From the NCBI RefSeq assembly GCF_046600735.1, contig NZ_JBJMAW010000003.1, forward strand, positions 1 through 64,000: DNA of 64,000 bases. The letters are read 5' to 3'. Origin of the DNA: Novilysobacter_A longmucuonensis. GTDB lineage: Bacteria > Pseudomonadota > Gammaproteobacteria > Xanthomonadales > Xanthomonadaceae. The notes under the pieces were generated by a model that saw only the letters and a list, made by a program, of their open reading frames with translations, was not told where the DNA came from and did no database searches. Both the position numbers and the translations under genes were made by a program. Positions 37,021 through 45,549 of this stretch are shown here, in pieces (the stretch's first letter is position 1; each line of letters starts with the position of its first letter).

Positions 37021-38205
37021 GTGAGCGATTTCACCCTGCCACCGCCCGATACCGACGCGGCCGCGCACAGCGCCCGGCTGAGCGAGGCGATCCGCGCCGA
37101 GATCGCCTCCAGCGATGGCGTGATCGCGTTCTCGCGCTTCATGGAACTGGCCTTGTACGCGCCGGGGTTGGGCTATTACAGCGCCGGCGCCAGCAAGTTC
37201 GGCGAGGCCGGCGACTTCGTGACCGCGCCGGAGCTGGGGCCGATCTTTGCCGCCTGCGTCGGCGAGAGCGTCGCCCCGGTGCTGCAGCAGATCGGACCGG
37301 ACGCCATGTTCCTGGAGCTGGGCGGCGGCACCGGCGCGTTCGCCGAGGTCATGCTCAAGCGCCTGCTGGAACTCGATGCGCTGCCCGACCGCTACGCGAT
37401 CCTCGAACCGAGCGCGCAGTTGAAGCAACGCCAGCGCGAGCGCCTGCAGCAGCGCCTGACGCCGCCACTGTTCGAGCTGGTCGAATGGCTCGACGCACCC
37501 CTGCCGCACGACTGGCAGGGCGTGCTGTTCGCCAACGAGGTGATCGATGCGCTGCCGACGCCGCGTTTTGCGATGCGCGGCGGTGATGTCCACGAGGAGC
37601 ACGTGGTGCTGGAGGGCGAAGGCTTCGCGCGCGCGTTGCGCCCGGCCGATGCGTTCCTGGGCAATGCCGTGCGCCACATCGAGCGCCGGCTCGAGCGCGC
37701 GCTGCCCGACGGCTACCGCTCCGAGGTGCTGCCGCAGCTGCCGTACTGGATCCAGGCGGTATCGGGCGGGCTCAAGCGCGGCGCGATGCTGTTTGTCGAC
37801 TACGGCTATCCGCGCGCCGAGTACTACCTGCCCGAGCGCAACGACGGCACCCTGCGCGCGTTCTACCGCCACCGCATGCACGGCGAGCCGCTGCTGTGGC
37901 CGGGCCTGCAGGACCTGACCGCGTCGGTCGATTTCACCGCGCTGGCCGAAGCCGGGGTCGCCGCCGGGTTCGACTTCGCCGGCTACTGCAACCAGGCCAG
38001 CTTCCTGCTCGGCAACGGTCTGGCCGGCGTCCTCCAGCGCATCGAACGCATCACCGATGAGACCGAGCGCCTGCGCCGCACCCAGGAGGTCAAGCAGCTC
38101 ACCCTGCCCAGTGGCATGGGCGAGCGTTTCCAGGTGATGGGCTTTCAGAAGGACGTCGAATTCGGCGCCGCATTCCTCGCCGGCGACCTGAGTTTCCGGC
38201 TGTGA
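37021..38205 (+). CDS. SAM-dependent methyltransferase, MidA/NDUFAF7 family
   Basis: 394 aa from the GTG at 37021; the frame is open far upstream but through repeat and non-coding sequence. Family signatures: FMELALYAPGLGYYSAG, FGEAGDFVTAPELGPIFA and the SAM-binding MFLELGGGTGAFA. FANEVIDALP and FVDYGYPRAEYYLPERN follow. Mitochondrial NDUFAF7 methylates an arginine of a complex I subunit; the bacterial role is less certain. The stop overlaps the start of the VanZ gene (GTGA). Confidence 0.92.
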   Translation: MSDFTLPPPDTDAAAHSARLSEAIRAEIASSDGVIAFSRFMELALYAPGLGYYSAGASKFGEAGDFVTAPELGPIFAACVGESVAPVLQQIGPDAMFLELGGGTGAFAEVMLKRLLELDALPDRYAILEPSAQLKQRQRERLQQRLTPPLFELVEWLDAPLPHDWQGVLFANEVIDALPTPRFAMRGGDVHEEHVVLEGEGFARALRPADAFLGNAVRHIERRLERALPDGYRSEVLPQLPYWIQAVSGGLKRGAMLFVDYGYPRAEYYLPERNDGTLRAFYRHRMHGEPLLWPGLQDLTASVDFTALAEAGVAAGFDFAGYCNQASFLLGNGLAGVLQRIERITDETERLRRTQEVKQLTLPSGMGERFQVMGFQKDVEFGAAFLAGDLSFRL

Positions 38206-38633
38206 GTGCGGGCGATCGCGCGCCGGCGCTGCGGCGGTTGCAGCGGCCACGGTTGTGGCTGGCGATCGGCCTGGCCGCGCTGCTGGCGGTGGTGGCGGTG
38301 TCGCTGTCGCCGGCGAGTTCACTGCCGGCGCCAGCGATGCTCGGCTTCGACAAGTTCGCCCATCTGGTGACCTATGCGGCGCTGTCGGCGTACGCGGTGA
38401 TGCTGTTGTCGCGGATGCGCGCCCAGGCGCTGGCGGGCCTGGCGCTGGTGCTGATCGGCATCATGCTGGAGGTCGGCCAGGGCTGGCTGACCGAGACCCG
38501 CGCGGCGGACCGCGCCGATGCACTGGCCAACGCGCTGGGCGTGCTGCTCGGCCTGCTGGTCTCGGCAACGCGTGCCGCGCGCTGGCTGCAGAAGCTCGAC
38601 GCGCGGCTGGGTCCCGGGTCTCCCACGAGGTAG
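38202..38633 (+). CDS. VanZ-family membrane protein
   Basis: 143 aa from GTG at 38202, overlapping the methyltransferase stop by 4 nt. Four hydrophobic helices (about 20-38, 53-70, 76-92, 109-122). The conserved DKFAHLVTYAALSAY and EVGQ...RAADRADALANALGVLLG match the VanZ-like family, small membrane proteins of unknown function outside the teicoplanin resistance context. Confidence 0.88.
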   Translation: MSAGDRAPALRRLQRPRLWLAIGLAALLAVVAVSLSPASSLPAPAMLGFDKFAHLVTYAALSAYAVMLLSRMRAQALAGLALVLIGIMLEVGQGWLTETRAADRADALANALGVLLGLLVSATRAARWLQKLDARLGPGSPTR

Positions 38634-38666
38634 GTCGGCTCCATCGGATCCGGCGCACCCCTGTAT

Positions 38667-38733
38667 GTAGGAGCGCCCCATGGGCGCGACCGGGCAATCC
38701 AGTTTCCGGGTCGCGGGCATGGCCCGCTCCTAC
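38667..38733. repeat. Palindromic repeat, GTAGGAGCGCCCC/GGCCCGCTCCTAC type
   Basis: Left arm is the GCGCCCCATGGGCGCGA form; the right arm is the GCGGGCATGGCCCGCTCCTAC form, so the two halves differ inside. It lies between convergent genes. Confidence 0.88.
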
Positions 38734-38752
38734 AAAAGCGTCACCCGGCGCC

Positions 38753-39583
38753 TCACTTCGCCCGGAACGACTGCTCCAGCTGCACGCCGTGGAACGCCTG
38801 CGGCGCATCGCCGTCGTTGGCATAGCGGTACAGCACGGCCGAGTACACCCCGCTCAATGCCGACTGGTACACCCCCAGCATCAGCACGCCGAGCACGAAC
38901 AGCACGATCACCGCGCCGGCCAGCACCACCGACACCTGGAACGCCGCGAATGCCAGCAACGCGCCGAGCAGCACCACCGCGGTGGTGATCAGCCCGAACG
39001 CCGCGCCGATGCCGACGTGGCCGATCGCGTTCTCGCCCCAGGTCTTCTTCAGCAGCGCCACACTGCGCTTGAGCGCATCGATCGGGCCGATGTCCTGGCT
39101 GACCAGCACCGGCACCACCAGGAACGTCGCCAGCGTCCACGCCACGCCCAGGCCGCCGCCGATCAGCCGCACGATGAAGTTGTTGTCGCGGCCCTTCAGC
39201 GACTGCAGCAGCACGCCGACGGTGGCGGCGATCGCGGCGTAGCCCAGGATCGGGCGGATGCGCGAGCGGGCGATGCCGATACCGTCGGCCAGGGTCGGGT
39301 CACCGCCCTGCAGCCGGATCATCGCCGCACCGACCAGCGCGCAGTTGAAGAAAATGATCACGCTGTACTGGCAAAAATAAAACAGGAAGCCGACGATCGC
39401 GCCGCCCACGCTGAAGCCATCGGCAAAGATTCCCAGCGCGAATACCGGAATCGCGAATGTCGCCAGCACCACCAGCGTGGCCAGCGAGGAGATCACCGGA
39501 AACAGCATCAGCTCCTTGTCCGAGCGCAGCACCGCCGCACTCGCCTTGATCAATCCCCAACTGCGCGAAAGCTTTTCGAACAT
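38753..39583 (-). CDS. Integral membrane protein (DUF6159-like)
   Basis: 276 aa. Start at 39583 chosen for CAGGA upstream; in-frame sequence before it is non-coding in character. Five to six hydrophobic segments: about 24-48, 56-78, 105-125, 145-165, 195-245. The N-terminus MFEKLSRSWGLIKASAAVLRSDKELMLFP is typical of DUF6159, small families of multi-span proteins without known function. No catalytic motif seen. Confidence 0.82.
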   Translation of the reverse strand: MFEKLSRSWGLIKASAAVLRSDKELMLFPVISSLATLVVLATFAIPVFALGIFADGFSVGGAIVGFLFYFCQYSVIIFFNCALVGAAMIRLQGGDPTLADGIGIARSRIRPILGYAAIAATVGVLLQSLKGRDNNFIVRLIGGGLGVAWTLATFLVVPVLVSQDIGPIDALKRSVALLKKTWGENAIGHVGIGAAFGLITTAVVLLGALLAFAAFQVSVVLAGAVIVLFVLGVLMLGVYQSALSGVYSAVLYRYANDGDAPQAFHGVQLEQSFRAK

Positions 39584-39705
39584 CGTCCTGCCCCCAAGTG
39601 ACCGCCGCGCCCGGGCGGATACGGGCCTGCCATACCCGGCAGGAGTGTGCACATGATGCCATCGGCCGCGGCGGGTGGACGCCTCACCCACCGTGCGACG
39701 GTCCT

Positions 39706-39774
39706 GTAGGAGCGGGCCACGCCCGCGATTGCGGCATCAGTAGCGGGGCGATCGCGGGCATGGCCCGCTCCTAC
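39706..39774. repeat. Palindromic repeat, GTAGGAGCGGGCC type
   Basis: GTAGGAGCGGGCCACGCCCGCGAT with right arm ATCGCGGGCATGGCCCGCTCCTAC; arms agree except for GCC-AC/AT-GGC at the centre. Confidence 0.9.
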
Positions 39775-39829
39775 GCGTGCGGCGATGCCAGCTCGCGGTT
39801 TCTTTCCATCGCCGCAAGCAGCCCGGCAA

Positions 39830-40327
39830 TCACAGCTCCACCGTTTCCAGCGGCAGCGCGTTGTCGCGGTGCCCGGCCCACATCTGCGCCAGGGTGCGGC
39901 CGTCCTCGGGCACCACCACGTCGGGGGCGATGTCGGCCAGCGGCTTGAGCACGAACGCATGCCTGAGCTCCGGGCGCGGCAAACGCAGGTTGCCGGGGCC
40001 TTCGAGTACGCGGTTGTCGAACAGCACGATGTCGATGTCGAGCGTGCGGTCGCCATGACGCGGCCCGCTGCGGTCGCGCCCGTGTGCGTCCTCGAGCGCG
40101 TGCAGCCACTCGTTGAGCTGGTACGGGTCGAGTTCGGAGGCGATGACCGCGGCGGCATTGAGGAAATCGGCGCCATCGAAACCGACCGCACGCGTGCGGT
40201 ACACCGGCGACACCAGCACCTCGCCGAAGCGCTCGCGCAGCGCGGCGATGGCGCTGCGCAGGTGGGCCTCGGCGTCGATGTTGCTGCCCAGGCTGAGGTA
40301 GGCGTGGCTGATCCGCGGACGGCTCAT
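39830..40327 (-). CDS. folK: 2-amino-4-hydroxy-6-hydroxymethyldihydropteridine diphosphokinase
   Basis: 165 aa. Transfers pyrophosphate from ATP to the pterin in folate synthesis. Signatures: AYLSLGSNIDAEAHLRSA, DFLNAAAVI, and the ATP/Mg motif HGDRTLDIDIVLFDN followed by LPRPELRHAFVLKPL. Its ATG overlaps the mscS-type gene stop by 4 nt, making a folB-mscS-folK unit. Confidence 0.96.
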   Translation of the reverse strand: MSRPRISHAYLSLGSNIDAEAHLRSAIAALRERFGEVLVSPVYRTRAVGFDGADFLNAAAVIASELDPYQLNEWLHALEDAHGRDRSGPRHGDRTLDIDIVLFDNRVLEGPGNLRLPRPELRHAFVLKPLADIAPDVVVPEDGRTLAQMWAGHRDNALPLETVEL

Positions 40328-41619
40328 GCGGGGTCGGCGGCCGATCCGGCGCGTGCCGCTGGCGCCGCGGTCACCCGCGTCAGCGCCTCGGCCACGTCGG
40401 CGCCACCGGGCTGCTGGAACAGCCGCAGGCCAAACTCGGGCAGGACTGCAAGCAGATGGTCGAAGATGTCGCCCTGCAGATTTTCAAAGGCGACCCAGCC
40501 GGTATCGGTCGAGAAGCAGTACACCTCCATCGGCAGGCCGGTCGGGCCCGGCGCCAGCTGGCGCACCATCAGCGTCATGCCCTGGTGCACGCCCGGATGC
40601 GCACGCAGGTAGGCCGCGACGTAGGCGCGGAACGTACCCAGGTTGGTCGCGCGGCGGTTGTTGACCGGGTCCTTGCCGGCGGCCTGGAGCTGCGCGTTGT
40701 GCGCTTCCAGTTCGTCGCGCTGCTTGTTCAGATAATCGTCGATCAGTGCGATGCGGCGCAGGTGCTGGCGCTCGTCCTGGTCGAGGAACCGCACCGAGCT
40801 CTGGTCGATCAGCAGCGCGCGCTTGATCCGGCGGCCGCCGGCGTCGGTCATGCCGCGCCAGTTCTTGAAGCTCTCGCTGATCAGGCGATGGGTCGGGATG
40901 GTGGTGATCGTCTTGTCCCAGTTCTGCACCTTGACCGTGTGCAGCGCGATGTCGACCACGTCGCCGTCGGCATCGAGCGCCGGCATCTCGATCCAGTCGC
41001 CGACGCGCAGCATGTCGTGGCTGGACAACTGCACGCTGGCGACCAGCGACAGGATGGTGTCCTTGAACACCAGCAGCAGCACCGCGGTCATCGCGCCCAG
41101 GCCCGACAGCAGCAGCAGCGGCGAGCGGTCGATCAGCGCGGCGATCATCAGCACGCCGGCCAGCACGAACACCACCAGCTTGGCCAGCTGCAGGTAGCCC
41201 TTGATCGGCCGCGCCTGGGCGCGCGCGCGGTCGCGCTCGTACAGGTCGTTGAGAGCGTTGAACAGGTTGCCGATCGCCAGTGCGACGGTCAGCGCCATGT
41301 AGGCCAGTGCGACGTTGCGCACCACCAGCGCCGCCGCGGCCGGCAGCTCCGGCACGTTGCCTATGCCGGCGTAGACCACCAGCGCCGGCACCACGTGCGC
41401 CAGCCGCGACAGCACGCCGCGGCCGAGTATCACGTCGTCCCAGTGGATCGGTGAGGCCTGCGCCAGCCGCACCACCACGCGTAGCAGGATGCGCCGGGTC
41501 ACCCAGTTCGCCAGCCACGCCGCCAGCAGCAGCCCGATCAGGGACAGCACCGTCGGCGCGTAGGCAAGTTCGGTCAGCGGCTGCCACAACCCGGAAAATT
41601 GATCCATCGCTACATCCAT
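40324..41619 (-). CDS. MscS-family mechanosensitive channel (YbdG-like)
   Basis: 431 aa. Several N-terminal helices, then the pore/beta domain segment LLLVFKDTILSLVASVQLSSHDMLRVGDWIEMP, the MscS-type TM3 followed by the upper beta domain, and IPTHRLISESFKNWRGM. The large C-terminal cytoplasmic domain (RRIKRALLIDQSSVRFLD) resembles E. coli YbdG rather than small MscS. Starts ATG 41619, two bases after the folB stop; a second in-frame ATG at 41607 is possible. Sandwiched between folate genes with overlap, so co-expressed with them. Confidence 0.9.
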   Translation of the reverse strand: MDVAMDQFSGLWQPLTELAYAPTVLSLIGLLLAAWLANWVTRRILLRVVVRLAQASPIHWDDVILGRGVLSRLAHVVPALVVYAGIGNVPELPAAAALVVRNVALAYMALTVALAIGNLFNALNDLYERDRARAQARPIKGYLQLAKLVVFVLAGVLMIAALIDRSPLLLLSGLGAMTAVLLLVFKDTILSLVASVQLSSHDMLRVGDWIEMPALDADGDVVDIALHTVKVQNWDKTITTIPTHRLISESFKNWRGMTDAGGRRIKRALLIDQSSVRFLDQDERQHLRRIALIDDYLNKQRDELEAHNAQLQAAGKDPVNNRRATNLGTFRAYVAAYLRAHPGVHQGMTLMVRQLAPGPTGLPMEVYCFSTDTGWVAFENLQGDIFDHLLAVLPEFGLRLFQQPGGADVAEALTRVTAAPAARAGSAADPA

Positions 41620-41621
41620 CG

Positions 41622-41981
41622 TCACAGGGTAGCGGTCGGGCGTTCGATGATCACCCCCACCGCGCGCGCACCGCGCACCGCGCCGGGCTTGCTCAACTTG
41701 AGCCGCACGTGCCGCACGCCGAACTCCTCCAGGATGAGCGCCGCGACGCGCTCGGCCAGCGTCTCGACCAGCCCGAATTCGGATTGCGACACGTACTCGA
41801 TGATGCGCTTGCTGACCGCCTTGTAGTTCAGCGTATCGGCGATCGCGTCGGTGGCGGCGGGCACGGTGTTGTCGAACGCCATCTCGACGTCGAACAGCAG
41901 TGGCTGGCGGATGCGCCGCTCCCAGTCGTAGATGCCGATCAGCGCCTCGATTTCGAGACCTTCGATGAATACCTTGTCCAT
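41622..41981 (-). CDS. folB: Dihydroneopterin aldolase
   Basis: 119 aa, the usual length. Converts dihydroneopterin to the FolK substrate. Motifs: VFIEGLEIEALIGIYDWER, LNYKAVSKRI, the catalytic-face ETLAERVAALILEEFGV and VRLKLSKPGAVRGA with the conserved lysine. First gene of the folB-mscS-folK unit. Confidence 0.96.
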   Translation of the reverse strand: MDKVFIEGLEIEALIGIYDWERRIRQPLLFDVEMAFDNTVPAATDAIADTLNYKAVSKRIIEYVSQSEFGLVETLAERVAALILEEFGVRHVRLKLSKPGAVRGARAVGVIIERPTATL

Positions 41982-41998
41982 TGTGGTCCAGCGCCGTT

Positions 41999-42090
41999 GT
42001 AGGAGCGGCTTCAGCCGCGATGGAATTCAGAAGCGACGTGACCACCACGCGACATCGGGAGAAAAAGCTCGCGGCTGAAGCCGCTCCTAC
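41999..42090. repeat. Palindromic repeat, GTAGGAGCGGCTTCAGCCGCGA type
   Basis: Arms GTAGGAGCGGCTTCAGCCGCG and GCGGCTGAAGCCGCTCCTAC around a 48-nt loop. The right terminus contains the TAG stop of tsaD on the minus strand. Confidence 0.93.
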
Positions 42091-43130
42091 GCAAGATCAA
42101 CCGCCGGCAACGATGCCATATCCCAGCGCGGCGTCACCACGACCGACGCATCTTCGTGCTGCCCCGCCTGCAACCGCAGCGCGCCGGCGAACGCGATCAT
42201 CGCGCCGTTGTCGGTGCAGAACGCCGGCCGCGGGAAGCTCACCCGGCCACCACGCTGGGTGGCGATGTCGGCGAGCTTCGCGCGCAGCCGCCGGTTCGCG
42301 CCGACCCCGCCGGCGACCACCAGCGTCTCGCAACCGGCCGCCTCCAGCGCGCGGGCGCACTTGATCGCCAGCGTGTCGACCACCGCATCCTCGAACCCGC
42401 GTGCGATATCGGCGCGGGTGGCGTCGGTCTGGTCGCTGTCGCGCCAGGCCAGCATCACCTGGGTCTTGAGCCCGCTGAAGCTGAAATCCAGTCCCGGCCG
42501 GTCGGTCATCGGCCGCGAGAACCTGTAGCGGCCGGCCTGGCCCTGCTCGGCCAACGCCGCCAGTTGCGGGCCGCCGGGGTAGGGCAGGCCCATCATCTTG
42601 GCGGTCTTGTCGAAGGCCTCGCCGGCGGCGTCGTCCAGGGTCTCGCCGAGCAGCCGGTAGCGGCCGATCGCCTCGACCGCGACCAGTTGGGTGTGCCCGC
42701 CCGAGACCAGCAGCGCCACGAACGGCGGCTGTGGCCGGCCGCGCTCGGGGTGGTCCGGGTCGTCCTCCATCAGCGGCGCCAACAGGTGGCCCTCCATGTG
42801 GTGCACCCCGACCGCCGGCACGTCCAGCGCCCAGGCCAGCGAGCGCGCGACCCCGGCCCCGACCAGCAGCGCCCCCACCAGCCCCGGCCCGGCGGTGTAG
42901 GCGACCCCGTCGATCTGGCTGACCGCCATGTCCGATTCGGCCAGGGTCTGGCGGATCAGCGGCAGCAGCTTGCGCACGTGGTCGCGGCTGGCCAGCTCCG
43001 GCACCACCCCGCCGTACTGCGCATGCAGCGCAATCTGGCTGTACAGCGCGTGCGCCCGCAGCCCGGCCTCGGTGTCGTAGACCGCCACCCCGGTTTCGTC
43101 ACAGCTGGTTTCGATGCCGAGGACTTTCAT
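42087..43130 (-). CDS. tsaD: tRNA N6-threonylcarbamoyladenosine synthase subunit TsaD
   Basis: 347 aa. Transfers the threonylcarbamoyl group to A37 of ANN-decoding tRNAs, with TsaB/TsaE. ASKHA fold; metal-binding HHMEGH (about 110), plus ETSCDET, GPGLVGALLVG, SGGHTQL and VVAGGVGANRRLR. Start at 43130 (MKVLGIETSCDET). Divergent from rpsU, an arrangement widespread in gammaproteobacteria. The stop TAG belongs to the adjacent palindromic repeat; the protein ends AVDLA. Confidence 0.97.
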   Translation of the reverse strand: MKVLGIETSCDETGVAVYDTEAGLRAHALYSQIALHAQYGGVVPELASRDHVRKLLPLIRQTLAESDMAVSQIDGVAYTAGPGLVGALLVGAGVARSLAWALDVPAVGVHHMEGHLLAPLMEDDPDHPERGRPQPPFVALLVSGGHTQLVAVEAIGRYRLLGETLDDAAGEAFDKTAKMMGLPYPGGPQLAALAEQGQAGRYRFSRPMTDRPGLDFSFSGLKTQVMLAWRDSDQTDATRADIARGFEDAVVDTLAIKCARALEAAGCETLVVAGGVGANRRLRAKLADIATQRGGRVSFPRPAFCTDNGAMIAFAGALRLQAGQHEDASVVVTPRWDMASLPAVDLA

Positions 43131-43172
43131 TGGGCCGGGCTCGGGACTTGGGACTCGGGGAAGCATAGAGCC

Positions 43173-43256
43173 GTTTGCAAAGGACGCCAAAGTCGCAAAA
43201 AAAGAAGAACGAAGCGATTACTGCCCCCTTTTGCGCTTTTTGCGTCCTTTGCGGAC
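43173..43256. repeat. Inverted repeat of the GCAAAGGACGC-AAA type
   Basis: Left arm GCAAAGGACGCCAAAGTCGC, right arm its near reverse complement ending TTTGCGTCCTTTGCGGAC. Same family as 20325-20397. It lies in the tsaD-rpsU divergent gap, which also has a short CCCAAGCCC-type tandem at about 43276-43300. Confidence 0.8.
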
Positions 43257-43312
43257 CCGCTCCTGATTTTTCCGAGCCCCCAAGCCCCCAAGCCCCCGAG
43301 TCCCGGTCGAAC

Positions 43313-43342
43313 TTGCATCCGCGCCGAGCGCCCCGTTATCAT
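43313..43342 (+). promoter_or_regulatory. Predicted sigma-70 promoter of rpsU
   Basis: TTGCAT (-35, 43313-43318), 18-bp spacer, TATCAT (-10, 43337-43342), about 50 bases upstream of the rpsU start. Confidence 0.5.
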
Positions 43343-43392
43343 ACGCGGCTCGCCCGGAGGACCCGGGCTGTTCACCCGAACCGAGATACCGT

Positions 43393-43608
43393 ATGCCCAG
43401 CGTCAAAGTCCGCGAAAACGAGCCTTTCGAGTTTGCCCTGCGTCGCTTCAAGCGCACCTGCGAGAAGGCCGGCGTCCTGGCCGAAACCCGCAAGCGCGAG
43501 TTCTACGAGAAGCCGACCCAGGAGCGCAAGCGCAAGGCCGCCGCCGCGGTGAAGCGCCAGTCCCGCCGCGCCTCGCGCGATGTGACCAAGCGCCAGCGCC
43601 TGTACTGA
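43393..43608 (+). CDS. rpsU: 30S ribosomal protein S21
   Basis: 71 aa, full family length. Basic protein of the small-subunit platform near the anti-Shine-Dalgarno region, needed for initiation. Conserved MPSVKVRENEPFEFALRRFKR and the CEKAG, RREFYEKPT-type (KREFYEKPT) and RKRKAAAAVKR stretches are present. A terminator follows, separating it from yqeY. Confidence 0.97.
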   Translation: MPSVKVRENEPFEFALRRFKRTCEKAGVLAETRKREFYEKPTQERKRKAAAAVKRQSRRASRDVTKRQRLY

Positions 43609-43668
43609 GCCTCCGGGCTTAACAGCGCCACCCTCCCGACGGCCTGCTCCGGCCGTGGTGGAAGTGCG

Positions 43669-43702
43669 AAGCCGGCCGCGCCAATGCGCCGCCGGCTTTT
43701 TG
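43669..43702 (+). terminator. Intrinsic terminator after rpsU
   Basis: AAGCCGGC paired with GCCGGCTT around an inner GC-rich loop, followed by TTTTTG. Confidence 0.85.
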
Positions 43703-43751
43703 CGTTTGTTCCCCGCTCCCGCTTCTTGTCCCCGCCACCAGGAACCCCGTC

Positions 43752-44216
43752 ATGCCCCTCAAGCAGCAACTGACCACCGACATGAAGGCCGCGATGAAGT
43801 CCGGCGACAAGCACGGCCTCGGCGTGATCCGGTTGATGCTGGCGGCGGTCAAGCAGAAGGAAGTCGACGAGCCCAGGGCAGGTGACGAGCGTGCAGAGCT
43901 GGATGACGCCCAGGTGCTGGCGGTGCTCGAGAAGATGGTCAAGCAGCGCCGCGACTCGGTCACCCAGTACGAGGCCGCCGGCCGCGCCGACCTGGCAGAC
44001 ATCGAGAAGTCCGAGATCGTGGTGATCGAGCGTTACCTGCCGGCCAAGCTCGGCGAGGCCGAGATCCTGGCCGCGATCGACGCCGCCATGGTCGAGACCG
44101 GCGCCAGCGGCCCGGCCGACATCGGCAAGCTGATGGGCGCGCTGAAGCCCAGGCTCGCCGGCCAGGCCGACATGGGCCAGGTATCGGCCCTGGTCAAGCA
44201 GCGCCTGGCGAATTGA
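43752..44216 (+). CDS. GatB/YqeY domain protein
   Basis: 154 aa, all-helical. MPLKQQLTTDMKAAMKSGDKHGLGVIRLMLAAVKQKEVD and the C-terminal LMGALKPRLAGQADMGQVSALVKQRL are the YqeY signature, similar to the tail domain of the GatB amidotransferase subunit that contacts tRNA. The role of the free-standing protein is unsettled. It commonly follows rpsU and precedes dnaG; here a repeat and pilU come next and no dnaG is present. Confidence 0.94.
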   Translation: MPLKQQLTTDMKAAMKSGDKHGLGVIRLMLAAVKQKEVDEPRAGDERAELDDAQVLAVLEKMVKQRRDSVTQYEAAGRADLADIEKSEIVVIERYLPAKLGEAEILAAIDAAMVETGASGPADIGKLMGALKPRLAGQADMGQVSALVKQRLAN

Positions 44217-44226
44217 TCGCTCGACC

Positions 44227-44309
44227 GTAGGAGCGCCCCATGGGCGCGATCACACACCCGGAACAGGCGCGGTTGGCCGGTTCCCATCGCGCCCATGGGA
44301 CGCTCCTAC
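44227..44309. repeat. Palindromic repeat, GTAGGAGCGCCCC type
   Basis: GTAGGAGCGCCCCATGGGCG mirrored with one change (GGGACGCTCCTAC at right). Between convergent yqeY and pilU. Confidence 0.92.
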
Positions 44310-44333
44310 AGGGCGCGACGCGCAGGCCCCGCC

Positions 44334-45443
44334 CTACGGCTGGGTGTCGTACACCTCCGCGTACGGGTCGTGCTCGCCGCTGCCGCCCTCCGACAGGCGG
44401 AACTTGAGGGCCAGCCCGTCGCGCGAGTCGGCCGCCTTGAGCGCCTCCTCCATCTCGATCCGGCCGTCCTTGTACAGCCGGAACAGGCACTGGTCGAAGG
44501 TCTCCATGCCTTCCTCCAGCGACTCCTCCATCGCCTGCTTGATCTCGTGCACCTGGCCGCGGCGCATCAGGTCGCGCACGTGCGGGGTGTTGATCAGCAC
44601 TTCCGAGGCCGGCATGCGGCGCCCGTCGACGCCGACCACCAGGCGTTGCGAGACCACCGCCTTTAGGTTCAGCGCGAGGTTCATCAGCACGTTCTTGTGC
44701 GCGCCCTCGGGGAAGAAGTTGAGGATGCGCTCGAGCGTCTGGTCGGCGTTGTTGGAATGCAGCGTCGCCAGGCACAGGTGACCGGTCTCGGCGAACGAGA
44801 TCGCCGCCTCCATCGTGGTCGAGTCCAGGATCTCGCCGATCAGGATCACGTCCGGCGCCTCGCGCATCGCGTTCTTCAGCGCGTTGTGGAACCCGTGCGT
44901 GTCCAGCCCGACCTCGCGCTGGTTGACGATCGACTTCTTGTGCCGGTGCAGGTACTCGATCGGGTCCTCGATGGTGAGGATGTGCCCGGCCGTGCTGCTG
45001 TTGCGGTGGTCGATCATCGAGGCCAGCGTGGTCGACTTGCCCGAACCGGTCGAACCGACGATCAGCACCAGCCCACGCGGTGCCATGATGATGTCCTTGA
45101 GCACCTGCGGCAGCTGCAGCTCCTCGATGCTCGGGATCACGCTGCGGATCGCGCGGATCACCATGCCGACCTCGCCACGCTGCTTGAACACGTTGATCCG
45201 GAAGCGGCCGGTGTCCGGCAGCGCCAGCGCCATGTTCAGTTCCAGGTCGCGCTCGAACAGCGGCACCTGGCCTTCGTCCATCAGCGAGTAGGCGATTTTC
45301 TTGACCATGCCGGGCGGCAGGCCGGTGTTGCCCAACGGATAAAGCTTGCCTTCGACCTTGATGTACACCGGCGCGCCGGTGCTCAGGAACATGTCCGAGG
45401 CATTCTTCTCCGTCATCAGCTTCAGGAAATAGCCGATGTCCAT
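44334..45443 (-). CDS. pilU: Type IV pilus twitching ATPase PilU
   Basis: 369 aa retraction ATPase. Walker A GSTGSGKST (about 130-138), Asp box TIEDPIEYLH, Walker B VILIGEILD (with LDS in place of the RDL found in PilT), and His box GHLCLATLHSNN. The GEILD variant and a C-terminal acidic tail (RMPASEVLINT then HDPYAEVY) point to PilU rather than PilT. PilU assists PilT, yet no pilT is adjacent in this window. Ends TAG just outside a palindromic repeat. Confidence 0.9.
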   Translation of the reverse strand: MDIGYFLKLMTEKNASDMFLSTGAPVYIKVEGKLYPLGNTGLPPGMVKKIAYSLMDEGQVPLFERDLELNMALALPDTGRFRINVFKQRGEVGMVIRAIRSVIPSIEELQLPQVLKDIIMAPRGLVLIVGSTGSGKSTTLASMIDHRNSSTAGHILTIEDPIEYLHRHKKSIVNQREVGLDTHGFHNALKNAMREAPDVILIGEILDSTTMEAAISFAETGHLCLATLHSNNADQTLERILNFFPEGAHKNVLMNLALNLKAVVSQRLVVGVDGRRMPASEVLINTPHVRDLMRRGQVHEIKQAMEESLEEGMETFDQCLFRLYKDGRIEMEEALKAADSRDGLALKFRLSEGGSGEHDPYAEVYDTQP

Positions 45444-45549
45444 GCACGCTCCTCTGGTTCACGGCGGCGTATCGTTGCAAGCGCGCCGCCGGCTTGACCA
45501 CAATGGCCGCGAGAAGTCCTGAACGGCCCTCCATCATCACGGCACCCCA

